This document shows positions 47,655 through 55,921 of a stretch of 64,000 nt of DNA, piece by piece. Source of the stretch: Bauldia sp. (GTDB lineage Bacteria; Pseudomonadota; Alphaproteobacteria; Rhizobiales; Kaistiaceae). The stretch spans positions 1,860,001 to 1,924,000 of the forward strand of contig JBBCGQ010000001.1 in NCBI GenBank assembly GCA_037200845.1, written 5' to 3'. A program made the translations under genes and the position numbers. A model generated the notes under the pieces. It did no database searches and was not told the origin of the DNA. It saw nothing but the letters and a program-made list of their open reading frames with translations. Every line of letters starts with the position of its first letter. Positions within the stretch are counted from its first letter, which is position 1.

Positions 47655-47974
47655 GTTTTGGCCTTGGAGACGCCTTCGAAGTAGGTGCTGACCAGCGCCT
47701 GGCGGACATAGGGAATGGTGATCAGCCGATCGCGCAGCTCCTCGCTGTAGGGGATCGCCTGCTTCGCCTCGTCCTGCAGCTCGTCGAGCCCGACGATCGC
47801 GCTCTGCAGGAAGGTGGTCGTGCCTCCCGCATCCATCAGATTGACATCCGCCAGCTCGTCCGTCGGCACGACGCGGAAGGTCGCTGTGAAGACCTCCTCG
47901 CGCCAGCCGCCCTTGACCGGCACCTGTACGCGCACCTTGTGGGTGAAGGTCGGATTGGCCGCGATCGTGAACAT
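47645..47974 (-). CDS. Tail assembly chaperone, zero-frame product (G)
   Basis: 109 residues, FTIAANPTFTHKVRVQVPV at the start and LVSTYFEGVSKAKTGN at the end. The last codons read ACG GGA AAC TGA, exactly in phase for a -1 shift on GGGAAAC. Placed between tail tube and tape measure as expected. Confidence 0.85.
   Translation of the reverse strand: MFTIAANPTFTHKVRVQVPVKGGWREEVFTATFRVVPTDELADVNLMDAGGTTTFLQSAIVGLDELQDEAKQAIPYSEELRDRLITIPYVRQALVSTYFEGVSKAKTGN
47648..47654 (-). promoter_or_regulatory. Programmed -1 frameshift site GGGAAAC
   Basis: Minus strand G GGA AAC, with GGA and AAC as zero-frame codons directly before TGA. This is the X XXY YYZ heptamer form; lambda uses the closely related GGGAAAG at the same place in its tail genes. 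Confidence 0.85.
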
Positions 47975-48008
47975 CGTCGTTCTCCTAAAAGAGGGATGGA
48001 AAGGGTTG

Positions 48009-48983
48009 CTAGATGAGCTTGAGCGACCACTCGTCGTCGCCCTCGTCGGGCAACGGGCGGAAGACGAGCGGCCATTCGACGATGCCCTGGTTGACCTGCG
48101 CCGCGGCCGGCCGGCTGAGCTGGCAGGTCAGGGCCTCAAGCCGCGTCCGCGCGCCGGCGACCGTGCCGTGCACCAGCACGACCGGCACCTTCGTGCGGGC
48201 GTTGGCGATCGCGAACGGGTCGAAGGTGCCGAGCGGCGTCGCCTCGACGACCACCGAGATCTGCGGCGCGCGATCGGGGATCGTGATTTCATGCTTTCCG
48301 ACCAGGAAGCGCGGCTCGACCTGGTTGCCCATGTCGAACGACAGCGAACGCATCACGAGCGAGACGCCGTTGACGGTGAACGTCGGCGTCTTCGCGTTGC
48401 TGACGATCTCCGGCGCGGTCCAGTCGCTGTAGTCCGGCGTGACCTGCGCCTCGGCCGTCGGCGTGACCCAGATGCCGGTGAGCGTCCAGCGGGTGCGCGG
48501 GATGCCCTGGGCGTTGAACTCCGTCACGCCGGTGCCCCGCGCGCCAAGGAAGATGTGGCGTGTCGGTCCCCAGTGGAAATGCACCGACACGCTCTCGTGC
48601 GCCGCCGTCATCGGCTTGTAGAGCACGTTGCCGGGCACTGCGTCGGCGGGCGGGTCCTCGACCTCGGGCACATCCTCGGTGATCGTCTGCGAGACCGCGC
48701 AGGCCCGCATCAGCGCGCCCCACTTCGGCGCCACGCCGGTGGAGCCCGAGGGCGCCACCTCCGTCGAGAACGAGAGCACGCCGCGCTGCGCCGTGACGTA
48801 CTGCTCCTGCTGCCCGAGCCACGGATATTCGAGGTCGCGCGAGACGTCCTCGCCCTCCATCGGCATGAGCTCGAAATTCGTGCCGAGGACGGCATCGTCT
48901 CCGGTCGGCGCGGAGCTCACGCCGTAGGTGCCCTCGGGCTTGACCAGCAGCAGTTTGGTTTTTGCGCGGATAGCGTCAGGCAT
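48009..48983 (-). CDS. Major tail tube protein
   Basis: 324 residues. KTKLLLVKPEGTYGVSSAPT at the N terminus and beta-rich repeats such as RWTLTGIWVTPTAEAQV are typical of the tail tube of B3-like transposable siphophages. No contractile sheath gene follows. It lies 34 bases upstream of the chaperone gene in the transcript. Confidence 0.82.
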   Translation of the reverse strand: MPDAIRAKTKLLLVKPEGTYGVSSAPTGDDAVLGTNFELMPMEGEDVSRDLEYPWLGQQEQYVTAQRGVLSFSTEVAPSGSTGVAPKWGALMRACAVSQTITEDVPEVEDPPADAVPGNVLYKPMTAAHESVSVHFHWGPTRHIFLGARGTGVTEFNAQGIPRTRWTLTGIWVTPTAEAQVTPDYSDWTAPEIVSNAKTPTFTVNGVSLVMRSLSFDMGNQVEPRFLVGKHEITIPDRAPQISVVVEATPLGTFDPFAIANARTKVPVVLVHGTVAGARTRLEALTCQLSRPAAAQVNQGIVEWPLVFRPLPDEGDDEWSLKLI

Positions 48984-49188
48984 CGCGGGGTTCCCTTGTG
49001 GTGGTTTTGCGGCGTGGCCGCGAAGTGGAGCGGGAGGGCGCAGTCGTCACGGCCGCGGTGGCCTGGTCGGGCCCGTCGCCTGCTTCTCCCGCGTGATCCT
49101 CGGCGGCTGCATGGACGGGACGCGTCCACGCGACGCGCTCGCGCTTGCCGTTACGCACGACGAAGCTGCCGCCCTCGGACACCGTCAT
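48976..49188 (-). CDS. DUF2635-like small phage protein
   Basis: 70 residues. The N-terminal half FVVRNGKRERVAWTRPV has the family core (a short beta structure with VRxPxxG-like residues). The C-terminal half is an Ala/Thr/Arg tail of low complexity. In Mu-like phages this gene precedes the tail sheath or tube gene, as here. Confidence 0.65.
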   Translation of the reverse strand: MTVSEGGSFVVRNGKRERVAWTRPVHAAAEDHAGEAGDGPDQATAAVTTAPSRSTSRPRRKTTTREPRDA

Positions 49189-49385
49189 GCGGTCAGCTCC
49201 TCGTGCTCGGTGACGTTGGCGAGGTCTCCGCCGTCGTCCGGCAGGTCGGCCTTCATGATGGTGAACACCTCGCCAAGGTCGACTTCCTCGAGCGCGCTCT
49301 CAATCGCGGCCGCCCGTGTCGCGTGCGGGCCGTCGTAGCGGTCGATCCCGTCGGCCTCGCCCTCGGCCCACCACCACGGCGTCAT
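49185..49385 (-). CDS. Small acidic phage protein
   Basis: 66 residues, TPWWWAEGEADGIDRYDGPHA then an acidic helix (ALEEVDLGEVFTIMKADL). ATGA overlaps on both sides tie it to its neighbours. No family recognised. Confidence 0.65.
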   Translation of the reverse strand: MTPWWWAEGEADGIDRYDGPHATRAAAIESALEEVDLGEVFTIMKADLPDDGGDLANVTEHEELTA

Positions 49386-49825
49386 GCGAGAACCCTCACC
49401 TGGCGCTGGAGGGCGAAGTCGAGCTGATAGGTCGCGGCGCCGGCCACGAGGCCGACCATCGCGCCGCGCACCAGGCGCAGCACGCCGATCGCGGCGTCGG
49501 GCGCCCAGCCAAGCAGTGCGGGGAGCACCGCCTCTATCAGCGCGTCGATCGGCGTCAGCGCCTTGCCGCCCTTGGCATCGCCTGACGAGCGAACGATGAG
49601 CACCACACCGATCAGCTCGTCGACGCCCTGCGTGAAGACGCCGGTCGCGGCGTCGCCCTGGCTGCGCGGCATCAGGCCGAGCGGAATGACAAACGCCCAG
49701 GGCGTGACATTCGGCAGCTCGTTCTTGCGGACCAGCTCGGTCAGCTCGGCCGCGCCCTCGATGCGCTTGGTCAGCGCGTCGACCTCGGTGCCGAGGCGTG
49801 TGACGACGTCGGCGACCAGCGTCAT
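49382..49825 (-). CDS. Tail terminator-like protein (Gp37/DUF1834 type)
   Basis: 147 residues with VADVVTRLGTEVDALTKRIEGAAELTEL, PWAFVIPLGLMPR, and a C-terminal AATYQLDFALQRQVRV strand. Size, position between the virion-morphogenesis protein and tail tube, and the overall alpha-beta pattern fit the tail terminator that caps the tail tube. Confidence 0.7.
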   Translation of the reverse strand: MTLVADVVTRLGTEVDALTKRIEGAAELTELVRKNELPNVTPWAFVIPLGLMPRSQGDAATGVFTQGVDELIGVVLIVRSSGDAKGGKALTPIDALIEAVLPALLGWAPDAAIGVLRLVRGAMVGLVAGAATYQLDFALQRQVRVLA

Positions 49826-50322
49826 TGCCGCTGCTCCGGTCCGGCAACGAAGTCCTCGGCGATCGCGACGATCTCGCCCTCGTCGTCCTGGTCGAGGCCG
49901 AGAAACGGACGCGCCGGGATCGTGACCTGGTCGGCCGAGTGCCAGACGCCGAGCAGGCGGAAGCGGAGCTTGGGCGCGTTCTTGGCGCGGACGACGCCGC
50001 CGAACTGATGGATGGCCGCATAGAGCACGTTGGTGCCGACCTCGACGCCATCGTCGGTGGCGTTGTGGGTGATCGACTGCATCAGCCGGGCGGTGTCGAT
50101 CAGCGTCTTGCCGTTCTCGGCGAGCGCGCGGATCGACGGCGGCCACACCGAACCATCGGGCGCGCGGCCGGCTTCGAACCGGCGCTGCGTCGAGACGACG
50201 AGGGAGCCGCCGATCGCGTCCCACATCGGCCGCGGATGCTCGACGCGGCCGACGAGCGCACCGAGGCTCGCGAGCGTGCGCTCGTAGCCTCCGACGTCGA
50301 TGGTGATGCCGGCGCCGGCCAT
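49822..50322 (-). CDS. Phage virion morphogenesis protein (Mu gpG-like)
   Basis: 166 residues from ATG 50322 (MAGAGITIDVGGYERTL). Motifs of the family: PMWDAIGGSLVVSTQRRFEAGRAPDGSVWPP, then TGRLMxSI-type TARLMQSITHNAT and LYAAIHQFGGVV. These proteins join heads and tails or complete the tail. A longer frame to 50391 is open but overlaps the next gene more. Confidence 0.82.
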   Translation of the reverse strand: MAGAGITIDVGGYERTLASLGALVGRVEHPRPMWDAIGGSLVVSTQRRFEAGRAPDGSVWPPSIRALAENGKTLIDTARLMQSITHNATDDGVEVGTNVLYAAIHQFGGVVRAKNAPKLRFRLLGVWHSADQVTIPARPFLGLDQDDEGEIVAIAEDFVAGPEQRQ

Positions 50323-50531
50323 CAGAACTTCGCCAGCCTCGTCGTCGTCGGCTTGCCGATCGGCGCGGTTACCTCGGCTACCGCGCGACACACGCGAACG
50401 ACGCGGCCAGGCTCCGCAGCCGCGATCGCCGATGCGCGTTTGATCGCGGCGCTCTCGCTCGTCCAGGACTCTGCCTTGTCGGTCTTCTCCGAGAAGCTGG
50501 TGTTGCCTTCACCGTCGATCACGAACCACAT
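50322..50531 (-). CDS. Small phage protein
   Basis: 69 residues: WFVIDGEGNTSFSEKTDKAESW then RVVRVCRAVAEVTAPIGKP. ATG overlaps the DUF1320 stop by one base. No recognised family; position suggests a head-tail connector accessory. Confidence 0.6.
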   Translation of the reverse strand: MWFVIDGEGNTSFSEKTDKAESWTSESAAIKRASAIAAAEPGRVVRVCRAVAEVTAPIGKPTTTRLAKF

Positions 50532-50959
50532 CAGACGTACCCCTTCATGTTGTCAGGCGTCATGTCGCGCGGGCGATCATTGGTCTTCACGCCAGAGCTG
50601 CCCGACGCGGCCGGCTCGACGCCGGCGACGTCCAGGCGGACGGCGCCGGTGGAGATCTCGCGGAGCGTCCGCATGGCGTCCTCGTAGTCCTTGCGAACCT
50701 TCTCCGGCGCGACGTGCGGATGGAGCTTGTAGAAGGCGACGGTGAGCGCGAGGTCGGTGAGCAGCGGCGGCGTGGCGACGATCGGCAGCGCGTAGCGGCC
50801 CTTGAGGTAGCCGTCGATGAGCGCGCCGGTGTCGGCGATCGCGCGATCGATCACGTCGCTGTCGACCTCGCCGGTCGCCTCGTCGCCACGATCGGTGAGG
50901 TCGGTGAGCGCGCGCTCGCCGAAGCGCTCCGTAAGCTGATCGAGGGTGCAGTAGCTCAT
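50531..50959 (-). CDS. DUF1320-family head completion protein (Mu gp36-like)
   Basis: 142 residues: SYCTLDQLTERFGERALTDLTDRG, then DRAIADTGALIDGYLKGRYALP, LALTVAFYKLH and KVRKDYEDAMRTLREISTGA. This is the full DUF1320 pattern, an all-helical adaptor that binds below the portal in Mu-like phages. Confidence 0.88.
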   Translation of the reverse strand: MSYCTLDQLTERFGERALTDLTDRGDEATGEVDSDVIDRAIADTGALIDGYLKGRYALPIVATPPLLTDLALTVAFYKLHPHVAPEKVRKDYEDAMRTLREISTGAVRLDVAGVEPAASGSSGVKTNDRPRDMTPDNMKGYV

Positions 50960-51078
50960 GCGACTATCGTGCCTTCATGGTGGGGCTCGCCGCCGGCGAG
51001 AGGTTCGGCCTGACCGCCGGCGGCTCGCTCACGGAACGCGGGAAGGAGAACGACGAAGAACCCGCCCCCGCGCCGAAA

Positions 51079-51675
51079 CTATTGCTCCGCCGGCGGCGGG
51101 GCTTCCGGCCGCTCCTCGCGGCTGGTGATGAGCACCGGGTCGCCCTCGATCGCGGCGATCTCGGCGTCGGTGAGATCGGCGGCGTTCAGCTCGACGGGCA
51201 TGCGCCCGAAGTTGCGGCCGGCGCGCCAGCGCGAGTCCTGCTTCGCCTTCACGACCAGGACGGCGCGCATGCGCGTGCCACCAGGGGACGGTGTTGACGC
51301 CATCTGCTTCGCAGCGGCGGGCATGCTAGCGGCGTCCTTGAGAATGCCGAGCCCCTTCAGGATCAGCGCCTCGCGGTCAGCGTCCGCGAGCGCGTTCCAA
51401 TCGCTCACGGAAATATCGCTGCCGCGCCACGCTGCTTCGACTAGGTCGGCCAGACGCATCGACTTGCCGCTGCCGAGGTCGACAGGGTCCGGCTGCACGC
51501 CGGAGCCCTTGAGCATGTCGTGGATGCCGAGCGTCTTGTCGCTCGCGTGAGAGGTCCCGGCGGCTTCTGCTGCCGCCGGAGTGGCTTGCGTCGCGGAGGG
51601 ACCCGCTTCGGTCACCGGCGGAGCCGCAGCGTTCCCTGCCGCCCCCGCCTTGGAATTCTTGCTGCTCTTGGCCAT
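51079..51675 (-). CDS. HI1506-like Mu-type phage protein
   Basis: 198 residues. An Ala/Pro-rich N-terminal 45 residues is followed by IHDMLKGSGVQPD, a helical part and the C-terminal segment LTDAEIAAIEGDPVLITSRE characteristic of FluMu HI1506-related proteins. It sits between the capsid and DUF1320 genes as in other Mu-like phages. Function unknown. Confidence 0.7.
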   Translation of the reverse strand: MAKSSKNSKAGAAGNAAAPPVTEAGPSATQATPAAAEAAGTSHASDKTLGIHDMLKGSGVQPDPVDLGSGKSMRLADLVEAAWRGSDISVSDWNALADADREALILKGLGILKDAASMPAAAKQMASTPSPGGTRMRAVLVVKAKQDSRWRAGRNFGRMPVELNAADLTDAEIAAIEGDPVLITSREERPEAPPPAEQ

Positions 51676-51741
51676 TCGTCGTTCTCCGTGCGTTGGATGC
51701 GAGGGCCGGGCGCGGACGCCCGGCCGGTGAGTGTCAGCCGG

Positions 51742-52635
51742 CTAGGCGAGCCAGGGCACGACGAGCAGCTCGGCGGTGCCCTTCCACTCGTTGGTCTCGC
51801 CGCCCGAGGCATATTCGGAATTGAGCAGCTTGCGACCGGCGCTCTCCAGCGACGGCGGCACCACCAGGAGGTTGGGAGTCAGACCGAGTGGCCGACCGTA
51901 GTCGGACTTCATCGACGAAATCGCCGACCGGCCGGCAGCGTAGTGGGTGGCATCGAGCGTCTGCTTGGATCCCCAGGCGAGCTGCCAGAAGCCGAAGCCG
52001 ACGTTGCCGCGCGCGTCGGCGCCGTACCGGAATTCCTTGTTGTCGAAGACGTTGTCGTCCTCCAGCCGGTCCTTGGCGACGAACTGAAAATCGCGCCGCT
52101 TCTGCAGGATGATCGGGCGGTAGACCTTCGACACGTCGAGGAGGAACCAGGGCGTGCCAGAGCCGCTGTCGGTATTGGCGACCTGCTGCGTGGCGCCAGC
52201 CGCGTCGAGCACCGGGTGATCGGTGTCGAAGAAGTTCTGGCCGTCGTAGCAGGTAGTGGCGAAGCCGGCCTTGAGCAGCGCCCAGACCAGCTGCTCCCAT
52301 TGCGAGCCGGTCGACTGGCCCATCGCTGTAAACATCGGCGTGTAAATGCCGAGATTGTCGGTCTCGATATCGTCGCGATCGACGGCGACGGTCAACTCCC
52401 ACGGCTTCTCGCGGATCGTGTAGTCGCTCGCTGCGAGATTGTGGACGGCGCGCGGTCCGACCCACTCGCGCGGCCCCGGCATGTCCTTCAGCCAGCCGTA
52501 TTTCTGCTCCTTGAGCGTTGCCGGCACCTGCATGGAGACGCGCGCATATTGGGAGGTGGCAAGGCCTTGCCCGCCCTGGAAGGCGGTCGAGAAGCCGACG
52601 CGGATCGCGTCGAGGTTGGCGGAATTGATCAGCAT
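51742..52635 (-). CDS. Major capsid protein (Mu gpT-like)
   Basis: 297 residues from ATG 52635 (MLINSANLDAIRVGFSTAFQ). The gpT pattern is clear: QYARVSMQVPATLKEQKYGWLKD, EWVGPR, YTIREKPWELTVAVDRDDIETDNLG, and FDTDHPV. It forms the HK97-fold head shell. Confidence 0.93.
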   Translation of the reverse strand: MLINSANLDAIRVGFSTAFQGGQGLATSQYARVSMQVPATLKEQKYGWLKDMPGPREWVGPRAVHNLAASDYTIREKPWELTVAVDRDDIETDNLGIYTPMFTAMGQSTGSQWEQLVWALLKAGFATTCYDGQNFFDTDHPVLDAAGATQQVANTDSGSGTPWFLLDVSKVYRPIILQKRRDFQFVAKDRLEDDNVFDNKEFRYGADARGNVGFGFWQLAWGSKQTLDATHYAAGRSAISSMKSDYGRPLGLTPNLLVVPPSLESAGRKLLNSEYASGGETNEWKGTAELLVVPWLA

Positions 52636-52687
52636 GGACGGTTCCTTCGGCGAGGGGACTGGATGGGAGGAGGGACTGGCCGGGGCC

Positions 52688-53143
52688 CTAGTCGGCTTCG
52701 GGCAGCGTGACGCCGGCGACGTAGGCGCGGGCCAGCACCTCGTCGAAGCGGACCCAGACGCCCTGGCTGTCGACGCCGTCGATGAAGCCGGCGATCGAGC
52801 GGGTGCCGCTGCCATCGGTCTTCGCGACCTTGGCGTCGTCCACCACGTAGCAGGGCTTGCCCACGTCGGTGGTCGCGATCAGGTCGCCCGAGGTGGAGTT
52901 GTCGAAGCGGAAGATGCCGGCCTGGTAGTACAGTGCCTCATCGCCGGCGTTGGCGCCGCCGGTCTTGCGCTCCCCGGCGCGGCCGACGCCGACCGCGCCG
53001 GTGGCCGCGGCGCCCTTGGTCAGGTAGCCGGACGAATTGCGCATGACGAGCGCGCCGGCGAAGACGACGACAGCGGCGGCGAGGCCGCCCTGGCGGAGGT
53101 CGCCCTCGGCGCGGGGCGTGTTGCGGTCAGCGGTCAGTGCCAT
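52688..53143 (-). CDS. Capsid cement/DUF2190-like protein
   Basis: 151 residues. The N-terminal ALTADRNTPRAEGDLRQGGLA is followed by a small beta barrel (AVVVFAGALVMRNSSGYLTKG, GKPCYVVDDAKVAKTDGSGTRSIAGFIDGVD). In Mu-like phages a protein of this type decorates or stabilises the head and lies between scaffold and capsid genes. Confidence 0.72.
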   Translation of the reverse strand: MALTADRNTPRAEGDLRQGGLAAAVVVFAGALVMRNSSGYLTKGAAATGAVGVGRAGERKTGGANAGDEALYYQAGIFRFDNSTSGDLIATTDVGKPCYVVDDAKVAKTDGSGTRSIAGFIDGVDSQGVWVRFDEVLARAYVAGVTLPEAD

Positions 53144-53185
53144 CGGTCGGGTGTCCTCGGTTGTTCGGTGGGGTTCGGCTGGCCG

Positions 53186-53812
53186 CTAAAGCGCGACCTG
53201 CTCCTGGGCCTCGGCCTCGGCGGCGAGCGTCTTGGCCATTTCCTCCGGCTTGATGCCCAGCGCCTTGGCGACGCTGCGGTGCTCGGCGTTCAGCGAGACG
53301 ACAATCTTGCCGTCCTTGTCGCGGTTCGCCGGCGGCACATCGTGTGCGCGCGACGGGCCGAGGATCGCCATCGCGCCGATTTCCTTCTCGACGCGCGTGG
53401 CGTCGATCATGTGCTGGGCGATGTAGTGGTCGCGCAGCGGCTTGACGCCGACGCGGCCCTTGGTGATCTCGCCATCGACGTAGGCGGTCGCCTTGTCCTT
53501 GGTGGTCGTGTCCTTCAGCGTCTTCAACTCGCCGGCAACGGTGGTGAGCTCCGCCTGGAGCGCGACGACCTGCTTCTTGCTCTCCGCCGCGTCGGTGCCG
53601 GCGAGCGTCGTGACGGCGGCGAGGATCGCTTTGTCGTCTGCATCGTCCTTGAGCCCGACCGCCTTCGCGATCGGTTTGAGGGCCGCTTGAAGGGCGATCA
53701 CGATCGTCGATGCGCCCGTTTTCAGGTTCGCGACGGCCTGCAGGGCCGTGGCTTCGTCGGCGTCGTCCTTGAGTTCGAGCGCCTTCAGGAGGGCGGCGAG
53801 GACAGGGTTCAT
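53186..53812 (-). CDS. Internal scaffold product (Z-like), in frame within the protease gene
   Basis: ATG 53812 (MNPVLAALLKALELKDD) is preceded by CCAGGAGCAGACC, a stronger site than that of the full-length start. It gives 208 residues, Ala-rich and coiled-coil-like, typical of capsid scaffolds. Production is inferred from this site and the Mu precedent. Confidence 0.7.
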   Translation of the reverse strand: MNPVLAALLKALELKDDADEATALQAVANLKTGASTIVIALQAALKPIAKAVGLKDDADDKAILAAVTTLAGTDAAESKKQVVALQAELTTVAGELKTLKDTTTKDKATAYVDGEITKGRVGVKPLRDHYIAQHMIDATRVEKEIGAMAILGPSRAHDVPPANRDKDGKIVVSLNAEHRSVAKALGIKPEEMAKTLAAEAEAQEQVAL

Positions 53813-54391
53813 GGTCTGCTCCTGGTGGAGCGCGGGCATGCCGCGCAGATTGGGTCGGTTGACGAGGGAAGCGCGCAGGATGCGCGTGATGGTGTTGTCG
53901 GCCTTGTGGGCGATGACCGGCGAAATGAAGCGGTAGGCACGCTCCGCCATGAGGGCCTTGCCTCCGGCGTTCCACTCGACCTTGCCGAAGATGCCTTCCG
54001 GCCGGGCCTGCAGCGCGACGATCCAGCCGCGCGCCGGCGAGGCGCCGCCGTTCGGCGCCGCCAGGTCGGTGGCGTGGTTCTCGTCGATCGGCAGTCGGTC
54101 GCCGGCGGTGAGGCTCGCCGCGGCGAGCGCCTTCGCGTCGCTCACTTTGTAGGGGCCGCGATCGTCCATGGTCGCGATGAGGCTGCCCGCCGGGAGCAGC
54201 TGCAGCCATTCGGGCGCGTCACCTTCCGGCAACGCCTGGCCGGCGCAAAGCGCGATCTCGCTCTCGCCACTTGCGGCCTGCAGGGCGATGGCCTCATGAT
54301 CGGGCGAAGGGGATGGTTGGCCAACGGACACACGGCCACGTGCCGCCCGCGAGGGGGTCCCCAAGAACGACAGATGTGCGCCGTTGGCCAT
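53186..54391 (-). CDS. Head maturation protease with C-terminal scaffold (Mu I/Z-like)
   Basis: 401 residues from ATG 54391. The N-terminal protease half contains LPIDENHATDLAAPNGGASPARGWIV, the GpI peptidase core with its His-Ala-Thr-Asp segment, and YRFISPVIAHK. The C-terminal half is helical scaffold (LLKALELKDDADEATALQAVANL). An internal ATG at 53812 has AGGAG six bases upstream. It would make the scaffold alone, as Mu Z is made within I. Dyad copy b lies 36 bases upstream of the start. Confidence 0.85.
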   Translation of the reverse strand: MANGAHLSFLGTPSRAARGRVSVGQPSPSPDHEAIALQAASGESEIALCAGQALPEGDAPEWLQLLPAGSLIATMDDRGPYKVSDAKALAAASLTAGDRLPIDENHATDLAAPNGGASPARGWIVALQARPEGIFGKVEWNAGGKALMAERAYRFISPVIAHKADNTITRILRASLVNRPNLRGMPALHQEQTMNPVLAALLKALELKDDADEATALQAVANLKTGASTIVIALQAALKPIAKAVGLKDDADDKAILAAVTTLAGTDAAESKKQVVALQAELTTVAGELKTLKDTTTKDKATAYVDGEITKGRVGVKPLRDHYIAQHMIDATRVEKEIGAMAILGPSRAHDVPPANRDKDGKIVVSLNAEHRSVAKALGIKPEEMAKTLAAEAEAQEQVAL

Positions 54392-54706
54392 GAGGCGCAC
54401 CGTGGCCGATCGACATCCCGGAATTGAGCCCGACAAGTGTCGGGCTGTCCGAGGCCGGCAAGCAACCGCCGGCCACGCTCCGACCACTCCCCAAAATCCT
54501 CGCCATAAAACGGGTTTAAAACAGGCAGGGCGCCCCGAAGGCACCCGGGCCGCTACGCCCGTCGCGGCAACGCCCGAAGGCGCGCCGGCGGGCCGTCTAG
54601 GTTGCGGCAAACGCCAGATGGCTGTATTCCGCGGTTTGCCCGCGTGGGCGGGGCCGCGATCCCGCTGGCCCGCGCGGAGCGGCGGAGCGACGCGGCGCTC
54701 CAGACC
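54392..54706. other. 315-bp gap between head genes; carries dyad copy b
   Basis: No convincing gene. It contains the dyad at 54427-54446. About 60 bases upstream in the minus direction is an A/T-rich patch (GTTTTAAACCCGTTTTATGG, 54511-54530), unusual in this GC-rich phage and possibly a promoter region. The remainder, 54540-54706, is GC-rich with short inverted stretches. Confidence 0.6.
54427..54446. promoter_or_regulatory. Dyad element, copy b (AGCCCGACA-AG-TGTCGGGCT)
   Basis: Same 20-bp dyad with the flank CCCGGAATTG. It lies just upstream of the protease/scaffold gene, matching the location of the Mu late promoter P_I. Confidence 0.75.
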
Positions 54707-55921
54707 TCAGCGGCGGTAGATCAGGCGCCCCGACCTGAGCCGCAGGGCGCCGTCAGCGCGGCCACGGAAGAAAGTCAGCCCCGACCACTCTCCGCCATCG
54801 GCGTCCGCCACCAGGCCGACTATGCGGCCGCCGCCGATGTCGACCAGCTTGACGTAGCGCCGGCGCAGGCCAACCCGGCCGGTGATGACGTCGATCGCCC
54901 ATCCAATCCAGATCTCAGCGGGGTCTTCGACGATGCCGGGAATGAGGCCGAAGTAGCGTTCGCGGCCGTCCCGCCTACCCGCATCGGCGAGCAGGTGGTC
55001 GACGATCGCCTGGCTGACGCGCACGCGGCCGGCGGCCGGATCGGTGAGCACCGCCTCGTCGCCGCCGATCGCCTGGCGGAGCATGGCGCGGAGCGCGTCC
55101 TCGCTATCGCCGGCGCCGCGGATCGGCGGCGCGGTGGATCTGTCGATCGGGAGCGGTGGCAGGCGCTCCTCGCCGGCGCCGGGCGCATCGAGCGGCGCCC
55201 ACGCGCCATGCCGCTCCATCGCCAGTCCCTGGGCGCCGTTGCCGAAGCCGGCGATACCGGGGTTGTAGGCGAAGCCGGGGTCGATGCCCTCGGGCACCTG
55301 CACCGTCACCTTGCCCGACCGGGTGTTGATCTCGCGGGCGACCAGCGGCGAGTCCGGCGCGCGCTCCGAGACTTTCAGGCCGTAGCGCGTGAGATCGCGC
55401 TCGGAGAGCTGCTGCACCGAGCAGCGGCAGTTCCACCCGTTCGGCGGAAAGTGCGTCGCCCACCAGGGATCGTCGACGGAGAGGACGGTGTCGTGCCAGT
55501 GGCGATGCAGCGGCCGCGTCCGTTCGTCCATCACCGCGACGTAGCGCAGATACGGCCTGGTCGCCTTGAGGCGCTGGATCTGCGCCCAGCGGCCGGCGGA
55601 GTACGCGGTGCGAAGGTTCGTCTGGAAGATCATGCGCGATCGCCAGTTGCGCGAGCCACGGTAGCTCCAGCCGTGCGCGGCGACAATGCGGTCGAAGTCG
55701 GCGCGGAACTGTTCGAGCGTGCGGCCCTCGGCGATGTTGCGGTTGACCGCCTCGTGGAAGTCGGCGAGCAGCGCGTCGCTCTCGGCGCCGGCGACGACGA
55801 AGGCGGCCGAGTGCATGCCCTGCCAGACGTCGGTCCACCGCTGCGTCGGCACGCGCACCTTGCGGCGCAGGAAGTCGATCGCCTCGACAGGGTTGACCGC
55901 GAAGGCGGCGGGTTCAGGCAT
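54707..55921 (-). CDS. Head morphogenesis protein (Mu gp30/F-like) fused to a PBECR2-type nuclease domain
   Basis: 404 residues. The N-terminal two thirds carry the minor-head motif: NLRTAYSAGRWAQ, RPLHRHWHDTVLSVDDPWW, and PPNGWNCRCSVQQLSE. From about residue 270 the sequence VRVSQAIVDHLLAD, RERYFGLIPGIVEDPAEIW, YVKLVDI and LTFFRGRADGALRLRSGRLIYR fits the PBECR2 (phage barnase/EndoU/colicin/RelE-like) domain. That domain is a predicted RNase attached to virion proteins. It may be injected; this is inference. Confidence 0.8.
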   Translation of the reverse strand: MPEPAAFAVNPVEAIDFLRRKVRVPTQRWTDVWQGMHSAAFVVAGAESDALLADFHEAVNRNIAEGRTLEQFRADFDRIVAAHGWSYRGSRNWRSRMIFQTNLRTAYSAGRWAQIQRLKATRPYLRYVAVMDERTRPLHRHWHDTVLSVDDPWWATHFPPNGWNCRCSVQQLSERDLTRYGLKVSERAPDSPLVAREINTRSGKVTVQVPEGIDPGFAYNPGIAGFGNGAQGLAMERHGAWAPLDAPGAGEERLPPLPIDRSTAPPIRGAGDSEDALRAMLRQAIGGDEAVLTDPAAGRVRVSQAIVDHLLADAGRRDGRERYFGLIPGIVEDPAEIWIGWAIDVITGRVGLRRRYVKLVDIGGGRIVGLVADADGGEWSGLTFFRGRADGALRLRSGRLIYRR

